A stretch of 64,000 nucleotides of DNA from Rapana venosa (lineage: Eukaryota; Mollusca; Gastropoda; Neogastropoda; Muricidae): the NCBI GenBank assembly GCA_028751875.1, contig CM054140.1, positions 49,487,171 to 49,551,170 of the forward strand. Reading direction: 5' to 3'. A program made the position numbers and the translations under genes. The notes beneath the pieces were generated by a model. It was not told the origin of the DNA. It saw only the letters and a program-made list of their open reading frames with translations, and searched no databases. Shown here one piece after another: positions 1 to 10,784 of the stretch (position 1 is the stretch's first letter; every line of letters begins with the position of its first letter).

Positions 1-319
1 TTACATCAAAAGAAAAAGAAGAAAAACAGAAAAACAAACAAACAAGAACAACAACAAAACCAAGGGAAAAAACTCAGAAGAAAAAAAAGGAAAAACCCCA
101 AACTTATAAAGTCATAAAAATAAACATCCACACACTGTCAAATTGTACGCATAGTTGTTACACGTAACAATAAGATATTGAAATAAGGCATTCATTAAAA
201 TTCAAGTACAGCCAACAAGCCCAATAAAATATTGAAAGCATAAAGTATGAATATGTCCTTCATCAGGATACACAACAACTATAACTATAAGCAAGACAAT
301 AAAAGGAGAGAGAGTGTGT

Positions 320-387
<68 letters not shown>

Positions 388-1340
388 TTAAGAGATAATA
401 TTAAATATATAATTCTCAAAATAGTACAGGATCACCATCAACAGAGAGAGAGACAGAGACAGAGTCAGAGACAGGGAGATCTGAACTCTGAAAATAATGG
501 TTTAATGGTGCTTGGGCCTTAGGCCACAATAGAACCAAACGGGGGGAACAGTGTATAGCAATACAGGAACATACTAACACATTTCATAAATACAATAATT
601 AAAACTTAGCAATAGAACAATTGACATGGACCATTGAAACCACAATGACTTAAAGATCAAGAAGACACACTGAAAAGAAACTAGCAAGGTGTAACAGAGA
701 CAAGTTATTAACCCTGACTGTAAGTTCTACAAAATCCTGACTTCAAGTTGTCATCCATTTGTTAAATGTATTGAGTCTCTACAAGCTTAAACCGAATTGT
801 TTTATTCACTACCGTTACTGATAATGACTTACTACTGTATACTTCATGTTGCTTTCATTATATGTTCCTTTTCTCCAAAATATTTTAAGTTTCGGCTACT
901 TTCACACAAGATTTGGCAGACAATCTATAAATAAATATCTATAGTTAGAGAGAGAAAGAGAGAGAGTCAATATTTCAGATCTTTTCAATTCTTTAATTCA
1001 TCCAGTTAAAGTACCATTACTCTAAAGTGGGAAATATGGACAACACTTTTTTTCTATGCAATGCAATTCTAACTATTCAGAATCGTTTAATACATGAAAT
1101 ACGTCCTTCTCTATTCACTTTGAAATAATAGTCATCACCTGCAAACAGGAAGTCAGGGGCAATCACACATTGCACACATCACCTTAGACATTTTCACAGT
1201 TGTAGCCTTTGGCGATTTTTCATTGCAGACTGTTTTCAGACAAAGGCAAAAGCTTAACTCTGCTAAATCCCTGTGAACCTTAACTTCAGCCACTGAATCT
1301 TTATTAGTCCTCGTCTTAAATTCCCTACGATGGCTCTTTT
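1..1340. other. AT-rich stretch without a recognised gene
   Basis: No supported gene. The stretch has an A-rich start, a GT microsatellite at 315-386, a short GA/CAGAGA patch near 443-480 and a GA patch near 950-966. The short open frames here are microsatellite or chance frames. Confidence 0.5.
315..386. repeat. (GT)n microsatellite
   Basis: About 35 GT units with one interruption near the start. It explains the open frame with runs of Cys-Val on the plus strand. Confidence 0.95.
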
Positions 1341-1359
1341 TCAAAGGGAGTTAATCCTG

Positions 1360-1725
1360 GCTTCTTGCGTCAAGAAGTCGCGGTAAAGTCCCCTGCTGAG
1401 CGTGAACGACGCAGACGACAACTCGTAAAGGCCGGAGACAGGAGTGTCGGGTGTCCGGGCCCAGTGAAAATGCGACACATCGTAGATATGCGCCCATTCA
1501 CACCCGACATCACTACTAAGAAAATGACAGCGGATTAATGGCCGTCGTCTGCGCCCGGATTAGCGGACGCTTTGTTTCCTTTCCAACAAAAGAGTTCCCC
1601 AGTTGTGTTTAGAACAGTATCGGGTTCAGCGTTGTTTCGCAGGCAGAGGGGAAGGTTGGCGTGAGTGTCTGACGTTAAGCAGGGAGGTTTCTTCGCACGC
1701 GGAATCTATCGAGCAGGTGGTAGAT
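1360..1725. promoter_or_regulatory. CpG-rich block, candidate promoter or first exon
   Basis: This is one of the few unique-looking stretches in the left half with many CpG dinucleotides (GTCGCGG, AACGACGCAGACGACAAC, GCCCGGATTAGCGGACGC) and no microsatellite or SINE. It ends in CAG|GTGGTA, which could be a plus-strand splice donor. On the minus strand an ATG near 1510 opens only about 46 codons. I recognise no protein on either strand. It may be the start of a neighbouring gene running out of the window, or an unmethylated CpG island. Confidence 0.3.
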
Positions 1726-1730
1726 ATTGT

Positions 1731-2040
1731 GAGGCTGAATTCAAGCAAAACAATTAAGCATGCTACAACGATTAACAGGCAGGAATGAACTATAAAACGT
1801 CACATTTCCAGTCCCCCAGGCCCCTAAGAAAAGCACGAGGGGCCAAGTCAGCTTGGAACGAAATAGCAGCACCCTGAACCCGAGACGTCCCATAAGGTCT
1901 GTGACACTGTTACTGGCGTCTTTAAGTACTACTTCAAAAAAAAAATATATATATGTGTTCTTGCTGAGATGTCTTGATGGAAAATAAAAACTAAAGCAAA
2001 CGACCTAAGCATTCAGATGAACTCGCAATAAGAGTGTGGT
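1731..2040. other. Unassigned sequence
   Basis: Nothing recognised apart from a weak TATA-like ACTATAAAACG near 1790 on the plus strand, just downstream of the CpG-rich block, and a short A/TA run. Confidence 0.4.
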
Positions 2041-2046
2041 GCTTTG

Positions 2047-2055
2047 ACTCTCTCT

Positions 2056-2105
<50 letters not shown>

Positions 2106-2143
2106 CCTCTCCCTCTGTGTGTGTGTGTGTTTGTGTGTGTGTG
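2047..2143. repeat. (TC)n followed by (GT)n
   Basis: Compound dinucleotide repeat: CT units to about 2115, then TGTG units to 2143. Confidence 0.95.
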
Positions 2144-2680
2144 ATTATATTCATTTCCTAAGCCTACTTCTCTATATTAGTGTGCTTCTACATATGTCGG
2201 TTAGGTGTTTAAATGACCCGGAAAAATAGAAACAAAATCTTCCCACTTCACTACATATAATTATTTTGACGAGAGAATAGTGTTTCTAACAGAAAAATAA
2301 TGACTGAATGCTTAGATCAACATCAACAGATTTTGAGTACAAATTATTTAGCAAAATCACAATCTACTCAAAACTATGCAGGATAAATGCATATCTTCTC
2401 TACGATCAGTTAAACTTAAAGCTAGACTAGAAAGCAAAACGCAAGTGTTATCTTCCTTATTGCTTCTTCATACTGCACAAAATTATTTAACTATTTTCAG
2501 CAACCAATGTGTAATGCTATATTCTAACTCAAAATACGTTTATTGTCGCATTTTATAATGTGTTATCTCAGGCAACAGGTAAGTTTCCAGAGTTTTTTGA
2601 TGGCTCAGATGTTCTCTGTTTTTAAGTGGCCACTTTCAAAGTTATTTAACATTATCATACTAGTTCTATCATTAAAAGTA

Positions 2681-2691
2681 CCCCCCCCCCC

Positions 2692-2722
<31 letters not shown>

Positions 2723-2762
2723 CCAACAACACACCACACACACACACACACACACACACACA
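2681..2762. repeat. Poly-C then (CA)n at the head of a SINE
   Basis: A 12-base C run is followed by interrupted CA repeats, ending directly at the tRNA-like head of the next SINE. Confidence 0.9.
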
Positions 2763-2765
2763 AAG

Positions 2766-3101
2766 GGAGGGACGGGATAGCCTGGTGGTTAGAGTGATGT
2801 TTTTGTGATCTGCTGACATGGGTCCAATTCTCGTTCAAGAGGATTTTTCCCTCTGGAGTTAACATCAGTGCAGAATCCACTCTCCACAAAAGTCCTTCGG
2901 GTGAGACTATAAACCGAGGTCCCGTGTGCGAACGCACGCAGAACATCTTGAGCACACGTTAAAACCCGTTCCGCTTTTTAGAAGAATAGGCCATTTTGTG
3001 TCGGTGGGAACGGATGACAAAATTGACAAAACTGCATACACACAGGGACTGGATGAAGAAAAGCACATGAATGCTTATTCCATTATCTTTGAAATAAAAG
3101 A

Positions 3102-3131
<30 letters not shown>
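2766..3131 (+). mobile_element. SINE family A, near full length
   Basis: The head GGGATAGCCTGGTGGTTAG resembles a tRNA A box. A B-box-like GGTCCAATTCTC follows about 45 bases later. The body runs GAGACTATAAACCGAGGTC, a CGAACGCACGCAGAACATC block and AGGCCATTTTGTGTCGGTG. The tail has TGCTTATTCCATTAT, AATAAAAG and an ATA repeat. The same order recurs about sixteen times in this window on both strands, which defines the family. Confidence 0.85.
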
Positions 3132-3132
<1 letters not shown>

Positions 3133-3275
3133 GCTTGGCCACATTCAAACTCATGTTTGTTTTGCTGGGAAACTAAGAGTTATCACACACAACATGTTTT
3201 AGGCAACAGTCTCTTTTCATCCACACTTCACGCTTTTAGTTAATCGCTAATGGGATCAACATTACTATCGAGATA

Positions 3276-3477
3276 TATCTCTGCGTGAAATTCGGGCTGC
3301 TATCCCCGGGGAGAGCGCGTCGCCACAAGAGCAGCGCCACCGTTTTTTCTTTTTCCTGTCTGCAGCTGTATTTGTTTCCCTATCAGAGTGGCTTTTTTCT
3401 ACAGAATTTTGCCAGGGACAACTCTCTTGTTGCCGTGGGTTCTTTTACGTGCGCTAAATAATTATGTGTAACACACG

Positions 3478-3508
<31 letters not shown>

Positions 3509-3648
3509 TAACGCCCAGACCACCACTCATGATCTAATGGATGGGGGGAAAATTTCAGGTCCAAACGGGATTCGAACCACCGCACAATTCCGACCCGAAC
3601 TTTTCGCTTTCTAGACAGACGCGTTACCTCTAGACCACCAATCCACAT
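3276..3648 (-). mobile_element. SINE family C, near full length
   Basis: Read on the minus strand, it starts with GGATTGGTGGTCTAGAGGT (tRNA A-box-like) and a GGTTCGAATCCCG B box. It continues with TCTTTCGGATGAGACGATA, AACAAGAGAGTTGTCCCTGG, an A-rich stretch, a CCCCGGGGATAG segment and AATTTCACGCAGAGA. Copies at 8.66, 21.15, 31.1, 39.7, 49.6 and 51.0 kb align along their length. Confidence 0.85.
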
Positions 3649-3936
3649 GAATTCTCAAGGTTCCTTTAAGCACCCGCAAACATTGCATCTTAACCTTTGC
3701 CCCAGACTCTAGATGGGAGAGACTGAATGGAATCTGTAAATGCTTGGAGGAATGATATCAAAGATGAGAAAAAGAAAACAAAACACACAAAAAACAACAT
3801 CTAAAACAGGGTCTGAATGAATGATGGAAGATAGGTGAAGCACCACTGAAAAAGACAGACAGAAAAAGAGAACAGAAAGAAAGGAAGACAGAAATGAAAG
3901 ATGATGAATCTTAGTCCTCGCTTTATTTTATTTTAT

Positions 3937-4150
3937 TTATTTTTTTATATCGAGGATAATGGAATAAGCACTCATGTGCTTTTTTACATCCAGTCCCCGT
4001 GTGTATGCGGTTTTGTAAATTTTGTCATCTGTTTCCACCGGCACACAATGGCCTACTCTTCCGAAAAGCGGAACAGGGTTTGACGTGTGCGCAAGATGTT
4101 CTGCATGTGTTCGAACACGGGGCCTCGGTTTATAGTCTCATCCGACTTAA
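3937..4150 (-). mobile_element. SINE family A, 5'-truncated
   Basis: Read from plus to minus it carries CGAGGATAATGGAATAAGC, ACATCCAGTCCCCGTGTGT, AATGGCCTACTCTTCCG and CTCGGTTTATAGTCTCATCC, the reverse complement of the A body. The tRNA-like head is missing. Confidence 0.85.
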
Positions 4151-4639
4151 ACCCCCTTACGAAAAAAAGCACATAGCAATATTATTGCCTTATCTTCTGT
4201 GAGGTAGAAAACATAAAAAAGAAATTGGTGGTTCTACTCTTGTAGCCACGTGCTTTCAACAGGGAGAGCAGAGCAGAGCAGAGAAATCTCTGTCATAACA
4301 TACAATTTGTAATGGTATACAAATGCAAAATACAACGCAGATAATATGCTGTGTATCCAAGCATGTCATTGAAGTAGTAAACTGAAATGGTGTGTGTGCT
4401 CTGCATGTGAGTAAGTGTACCAATGTGTGTGTGTGTGTGTGTGTGTCTGTAAGCATGCGTGCTCATAATACACTTGTGCCTGTTCATGCACACATAACCT
4501 TATAAATACTAGCAGGCCTCTTTTTTTCTCAAAACAACATTATACAGTCAAGAGTATCCAACTCTCTCAAAAACTAACCTTGTCCTGTTGATCTCATTCA
4601 TCATGCATACTTTTTTTTTAAAAAGAAAATGAACCTTTC

Positions 4640-5000
4640 AATAAACCCGGAGTGTCTCCCAACTAAATACACTGAATATTAGCTAGACGCCTAGCCACCT
4701 TTGACCCAGTCAATGTAAATAGCTAAAGCCCCGCAGCGCCCATCTCTGTTCCCAGCAACAATACTCTGCCAAAAGTAATTCCTCGCTTGAGAGCATTCCC
4801 AGTGGGATGTTGCTGCCGGCGACTGTGTGGGGGGGTTAGAGAGGTGAGGGGGGTGTTGGGCCTAATGATGGATGAGAGCAGTGGGTCCTCTCCTTTCCCT
4901 CAATACTACGCTTCCCCAGCTTTCTGTTTGGCACCAAAAAACAACAACAATGTGTCACCTACCCTGAAAACAAGGAGCTCAAGTTTGTTTGTTTGGTTTT
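4640..5000. repeat. Local repeat R1, copy 1
   Basis: Shares with 5.8-6.3 kb and 7.9-8.3 kb the blocks TAGCTAAAGCC, AAAGTAATTCCTCGCTTGAG, CCCAGTGGG, CGGCGACTGTGT, GGGCCTAATGATGGATGA, AGCAGTGGGTC, CTTTCCCTCAATAC and CCCAGCTTTCT. Family unknown. Confidence 0.7.
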
Positions 5001-5321
5001 TAACAGGAGACTGTAAGATGGATGTGTAGAGGGTTTTTTTTAAGATTTCATTTTTTTCTTCTTCTTCTTTCTTTCCTTTCCTAGAGAAGCTGCAATTTAT
5101 CTTGTCCTGAAAGTAAGGAAAAAGCATGAAACACTTCTGAGATTTATTGTAGGGTAAAACACAGTAAGTACCTAATAAATTATTTGCTATAAATCAATGT
5201 AATCACTCCAAACATTGTATATTCTTGTTATGACTGTCATCTGAGAAAGCTCAAAATGAAGTTTAAAAAAAAGATTTTTTTTAACTTTCTCTTTGCAGTG
5301 TTTATTATGTGACCCAGAGGG

Positions 5322-5336
5322 GGGGGGGGGGGGGGG
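5322..5336. repeat. Poly-G run
   Basis: About fifteen consecutive G on the plus strand, preceded by CCCAGAG. Nothing else is recognised between the R1 copies (5000-5790). Confidence 0.9.
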
Positions 5337-5789
5337 ACAATCACAAAAGGGTGCACACAGAGATTCAAGGCTTCCTATTCAGTCACAGTACAGTCAGTTC
5401 TAGGCAGGAACTTGCCACAGTTGTTTATAAGTGTGCTTGATGGAGGTTCAAGTTGTGATCTTACAGTGCTCAAGGAATTCAATGTCTAAATAACTTGAGC
5501 TCTTGAAAACCACAACCATTTGTTATTTGAAAAGACTGAATGTTGAGAGATGAGAGGAGTGGAGGAAGACGGTTGCAAAATCTTCAGTGGTGCCCCAATG
5601 GGTAGACTACAGGATATCTGAAGGTAAAACTGGTGAATGCTGAGAATACTTATAATTAAGCACTTCATCATAGTTTTAGAATCTAAAAGGCTTCATTTGA
5701 AAGGTTTGAAACCGTGGATACTTTCAACAAAAGCTACAACATTGAATTCTTTTATTCCAAAACAGGTCTGCACATGTACGATCCTCATG

Positions 5790-6270
5790 TAGTGTTGCTG
5801 TCTGTGATTTGTAAACTCCCCAAATTCCTCACCCATCCCATCAATCAATCATAACCCATACACCCCCACCACCCCCACCCCACCCAAAAAAGGGAATGAA
5901 TGAAGCCACCACCCAGCACAGCTCACTGTATGTCAGCTACACTCCTGGCCCCCCTCCTTGGAAGGCTGAATGGTAAAAGATATCTAAAGCCTCACTGGGC
6001 CACGACCTGTCTGCAGCCGACAATCCGCTGCCACCAGTAATTCATGGCCTGCAAGGAGCCTCAGCAGGACGTCACTATAGGCCACTGTGTCGGGGCCATG
6101 GAGGTGAGGGTGTTTGGGCCTAATGATGGATGATAGCAGTGGGTAGTCTCCTGTCCCTCAATACACTTCCCCAGCTTTCTAGTAGGCACAAAACACAGTA
6201 ATAAGTGTCAACTTACAGGGAGAAAAGAACTCTAAAAGTTTGTTTGCCTTTTTTATTTTAGCTGGTCACA
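5790..6270. repeat. Local repeat R1, copy 2
   Basis: Begins with AACTCCCCAAATTCCTCACC and the A/C-rich stretch, then TATCTAAAGCCTCACTGGGC, GGGCCATGGAGGTGAGGG, GGGCCTAATGATGGATGATA, TCCCTCAATACACTTCCCC and AGTAATAAGTGTCAACTTA. It aligns along most of its length with copy 3. Confidence 0.75.
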
Positions 6271-6279
6271 AGCTACCAG

Positions 6280-7140
6280 CCTGGAAAAAATACAAGTCTG
6301 CTTGTGTCCTTGTCAGTATATTTTTGTTTTGGTGATTAAGTTTGGCTGTACCCTTTTTTTTGGAGAAGAGCAATTATATGAAAGCATGATAGGGATATAC
6401 ATATAACATGCAATCAAGTACTTGTAAATGAATGGCTGATAGTATGTTAATTGATTTCATTCTGTGTGGAAATTGTACTTTATAGGCTTAACTAATAACA
6501 GTCACAGAGTAAAGAAAAAACCAGATGAATGTTGTTGTTTTTAAAACCTGCAGTCACTCAATGTTAATGCCTTAATTTATGCACTGCAAGACTGTGACTA
6601 ATAACAATCATAATACCAAGTCATATCATATGTTTTGATGTAAAGAATTTGGGGGGTTAGTTTTGCTGATGAAAAACAATGATCCCCTGTTTTCAAAAAC
6701 AAAATCCATTGAAAGATTGTTTCCACAGAGATCCTGACTTTATCATTATGAGTTAGGCCAGAAATTCTTGACAGGCCAGGAGTCTCTTTTGTTGTGAAAG
6801 AGCCAATCAGTTCTTGCCTAGTAATCAAATACATGTGCTCCAAATATGTTGCAGTGGATTAATTTTTGTGCTTTAGTAGGTAAGAAAGTGAGAGAGAAGT
6901 AAGGAATAGAGATATTACCAAATAAATAAAGCAAGCATCGGAGGTGATTTATCATGGATGTGAAAACAAAGAGAAGATTCAGAAAAGGAAGGAAAAGAAA
7001 GAGGAATGATCAAAATGTGTAGTATTGTATCAAATTCATCACAGTGAATACCTGTCTGGTGCTGAACAATAGTAAAGACTTGAAGGCATAAAGAAGCATG
7101 GCGGAAATATATATAGAGAGAGAAAAATCAGGTAAGGGGT
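6280..7140. other. Unassigned sequence
   Basis: No gene, SINE or long repeat recognised. An AG-rich patch (6880-7000) and a poly-G run (7159-7172) follow. Confidence 0.4.
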
Positions 7141-7199
7141 GAAGAGGTGAAGAAATGCAGGGGGGGGGGGGGGGAGGAGGATTGAGTTTCCCAAATAAA

Positions 7200-7735
7200 C
7201 AGACCGCTGATGGTTTGGTCACGTTTTCACCCAAGCCAAGTGCACCTCAGTCCCAAAAGGCTCACGCTGACCGGGTCAGGCAGTATCACATGCAGACTGG
7301 CTCTCCATTCTCCAGCATGGCTAGTGGCTGGCAGTTAACCAGACCAAGACACTGACGCCCATGCAGGCTTAGTTAGTTCAGCATCGGTCCAAGCACTCCT
7401 TCCCCAGGGGCTGCTTACTTACTTGCCCTTCTTCTCTCTGCCCTCACCAATAACTGAAGACGGAGCCGACAAGGCACACTACTCTGCCAGGTCTTTTGAC
7501 TCCATGAGGCAGCTTGCTTGACTTGGAGACCGGGTCTTCAGATCATTGTCCACATTGAAAACCACTGAGTAGTTTACCAGTTCAACAGATCAAGTGAAGG
7601 GACTAGATGCACCAAGCATCACTCCCCAAAGTCAGAATGCAGCTACCTTTATTGTGGGCAAAGATGATGGCATACGCAACATCTTACCATTGTTGAACCT
7701 CGGACCTCTATCCAAGGAACAAAACATAAATTAAA
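7200..7735 (+). mobile_element. Unclassified interspersed repeat ending in a SINE-B tail
   Basis: The block CTGACCGGGTCAGGCAGTAT / CACATGCAGACTGG recurs at 10694-10735, so this part is repetitive. The last 100 bases (GCAGCTACCTTTATTGTGGG, then AACCTCGGACCTCTATCCAAGG) are the 3' tail found at the end of SINE B. The central part (7330-7600) matches nothing else seen here. Confidence 0.5.
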
Positions 7736-7879
7736 TACGATTTTAAAGTGTTATTGCTTAATGTGTATCAATTAAAATGCTTGAGTTGATAATGTTGGCA
7801 TCTTCCATATTATGAAACTACGGGAAACTGTAGTTTTCTTGTACAGACTTACGCAGCATAATTATTATCATCTCATGTA

Positions 7880-8300
7880 AAGGTCTGACTGGAATCCGTA
7901 ACCTCCCAAATTCTGTCACCAGCCCATCAATCAGAACTGATACACCTAACACCAAAAAGGGAAAACAATTCACTTAACTCTACATTGGGCAGATTTCAGA
8001 CCACCTCTTCGGCCCACTGTGTGTGTGTGTGTGTATGTAAACTATCTGAAGCTCAGCAGCACCAATAGCTTTTAGCCACAAAAACCCACCCCCAAAAGTA
8101 ATTCCTGGCTTTGAGACAAGTCCCAGTGGGGGGTCAGTATCGGCGACTGTGTCGGGGGCATGGAGGTGAGGTGTTTGGGCCTAATGATGGATGATAGCAG
8201 TGGGTAGTCCCCTTTCCCTCAATACGCTTCCACGGTTTTCTATCAGGCGCCAACAAACGGTAATAAGTGTCGATTTACAGTACGAAAGGGGCTCTGTTTT
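7880..8300. repeat. Local repeat R1, copy 3
   Basis: Starts CCTCCCAAATTCTGTCACCA and holds TATCTGAAGCTCAGCAGCAC, AAAGTAATTCCTGGCTTTGA, CGGCGACTGTGTCGGGGGC, GGGCCTAATGATGGATGATA, TTCCCTCAATACGCTTCC and GGTAATAAGTGTCGATTTAC. It is the best preserved of three colinear copies; a (GT)n sits at 8020-8035. Confidence 0.75.
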
Positions 8301-8664
8301 TTTCCGCCAGTAATGCCAAGGTTAGAAGATCGTTAAGCTACTTGTTCTTTTCAGTCAATTTTTCCTGTCTTTTTCTTTGTAGTGCTTTAAGCAATGAGTC
8401 CCACTGCCATAAACTGTAATCCAACCTAATGCGAATTATGTTCAAGAAATGTACCCCCCTCCCCCCTCCCTCCCCTTTATTTTCTATATTTCTTTGTCTT
8501 CTGCCATCTCTTTCCTGCCTTTTCTTCACTTTTTAAAAAAGTCTACTGCCTTTCTTTTGGGGGGCAGACCTTAATGTTATTTTGTCTATAGCTCATGTTG
8601 ATCGGTCCACTACAAGATGCATACACCCAGCAACAGAAGTTTATTTATTTTATTTACGCCACTT

Positions 8665-8865
8665 TAAATCACGAGATTTCTCTGCGTGAAATTCGGGCTG
8701 CTCTCCCTCCAGGGAGAGCACGTCGCCACAAGAGCAGCGCCACCTTTTTTTTTTTTTTTTTTGGTCTGCAACTGTATTTGTTTGCCTATCAGAGTGGCTT
8801 TTTTTCTCAGAATTTTGCCAGGGACAACTCTCTTGTTGCCGTGGGTTCCTCTACGTGCACTGAAT
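8665..8865 (-). mobile_element. SINE family C, 5'-truncated
   Basis: Carries CTCTGCGTGAAATTCGGGC, CAGGGAGAGCACGTCGCCAC, a T19 run (A-rich on the SINE strand), CCTATCAGAGTGGCTTTTT and GGGACAACTCTCTTGTTGCC. The tRNA-like head is missing. Confidence 0.85.
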
Positions 8866-8869
8866 AAGT

Positions 8870-9370
8870 TGAGAAGTCTGCTGAAGCTGTAGGAGCTCTC
8901 CTCTACACAACAACCTTCAGGATCTACAGACAGGGGAACCTTGGAAGGCAGGCAAGTGAGAGACGGATCTGCATAACCTTTCTCTCGCTACACACAGTCT
9001 GACATATTAAGCCCAGCATATTGCGCCCCTTCATCATCATGCTACCTAAAAGCTTCATTGAGACCTGAAATAGCTGGCATATAATTCGAAATATAACAAC
9101 CGGATTTTTATATCAGACACAAACACTTTAGTAAGCCAACAATCTTGTTTGAAGACAAAGAACAACTGTAATGATGATGCCAGTCTTGTTCCTCTCTGCA
9201 CTTTTCACCTTACACATAATCGTGTGTGCTATCAGGTTTATCACAGTAGCTTTCTGCCCCTTTGATTTCAGCAGGGATTATTTCAGACCGTTTTCCTAAA
9301 CTTGGATCAAAAGAAAAGAGATTTCTGGTCTGTCACCCAATATATCACTGCCTTTTTCTTTCCTATTTAC
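8870..9370. other. Unassigned sequence
   Basis: No repeat or gene recognised. Ordinary AT-rich sequence leading into the CT tract. Confidence 0.4.
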
Positions 9371-9371
9371 A

Positions 9372-9399
9372 CCTCTCTCTCTCTCTCTCTCTCTCCTCT

Positions 9400-9458
<59 letters not shown>

Positions 9459-9478
9459 GCCTTTTTCTTTCTTATTTA

Positions 9479-9550
<72 letters not shown>

Positions 9551-9696
9551 GGCGTTTCCTTTACTCTTTTCCTTTCCATTTTTTTGTATTTCAAATATAT
9601 TGCTTTGCTTTGGTTGTTAATACTTTTTTTCCTTTTTGAGGGCTGGATGAAAAAAAAGTCATTGTACTCAATCTATTACCCTCTTTTTAAAAAAAA

Positions 9697-9740
<44 letters not shown>

Positions 9741-9855
9741 CCTCTCTCCCCTCCCCTCTCTCTCTCTCTCCCTCTCTCCTATTTCTCTCCCCCCCCTCTC
9801 TCTCTCTCTCCTCTCTCTCTCTATTTCTCTCCCCCTCTCTCTCTCTCTCTCTCTC

Positions 9856-9902
<47 letters not shown>
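9372..9902. repeat. Compound (CT)n / polypyrimidine tracts
   Basis: Three CT blocks (9372-9453, 9485-9546, 9702-9902) are interrupted by a non-repetitive insert at 9547-9700. The block CACCGCCTTTTTCTTTCTTA at 9454-9474 repeats CACTGCCTTTTTCTTTCCTA at 9348, so the first CT block plus its leader has been duplicated. Confidence 0.9.
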
Positions 9903-9903
<1 letters not shown>

Positions 9904-10237
9904 TTTAGGAGGAAGGTGGGTAGGGAAGCAAGGAAAGTGAGTGCTCCAATTTGCTTAGTTATCAGGTAAACAGTGTAAATTGTTTTGCTAGTGAAAAAGC
10001 GAGAGAAAAAAACAACCCATGATTCGGTAAAATGTGCGTAGTTGGGTTTTTTTCTGAAATTCCAAAGGCAGAAATAACACTCAGAAAAAAAACACTCAGA
10101 AAACAAAACACCGACAGAAATTGGGAAGAAAATAGAAAAAGCAACAACTAAAATCAAGAGACAGACAGAGACAGACAGACAGAGACAGAGAGACAGAGAC
10201 AGGGAGAGACAGACAGACAGAGAATCAAACCATATCA

Positions 10238-10295
10238 AATCAAATTCTTTTATTTCGAGGATTATGATTAAACACCTGTGTGGGTTTTTTTACAT

Positions 10296-10330
<35 letters not shown>

Positions 10331-10389
10331 CCATGTACTTTTTACACCTAGAGAATGAGAGAGAGAGAGCATCCGTGTGCTTTTTACAC

Positions 10390-10422
<33 letters not shown>

Positions 10423-10460
10423 ACCCATGTGCTTTTTACATCTAGAGAGAGAGAGAGAAG
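10238..10460 (-). repeat. SINE-A fragment expanded with (GA)n into a short tandem array
   Basis: AATTCTTTTATTTCGAGGAT is the reversed SINE-A tail. After it, the internal SINE-A segment CATGTGCTTTTTACATCCAG occurs four times in variant form (about 10275, 10332, 10373, 10425), each followed by a GA run. A piece of SINE plus GA repeat has thus been amplified as a unit of about 45-55 bases. Confidence 0.75.
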
Positions 10461-10784
10461 GGGGACGGTTAGGCAAAGAAGGAAGGAAGAAGAGGAGGAG
10501 GAGGGGGAGAAGGAGAAGGAGGAAAAGGGGTAGGGGCCACCACCACACATACAGGTAAAGAAAGGCAAAGATAGACAGATAGACAGACCGACAGACCCAC
10601 AACAGACCGACAGCCAGCCAGCCTGTCAGCAATGGGCTCCTTCACCTTTTTACCTGACAAATTCAAGCCCACCCGGGATTACACTAACTGCACGGTGACC
10701 GGGTCAGGTAGTATCACATGCAGACTAGCCTACTGATGGTCGTTCATTTTCTGCCCCCTACCTCCAGTGGCAGTTAAAAAAAAA

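Noticed and set aside
9262..10238. Long open frames rich in Ser/Leu or Arg/Glu
   Set aside because: They are translations of CT/GA microsatellites; all frames stay open because the repeat has no stop.
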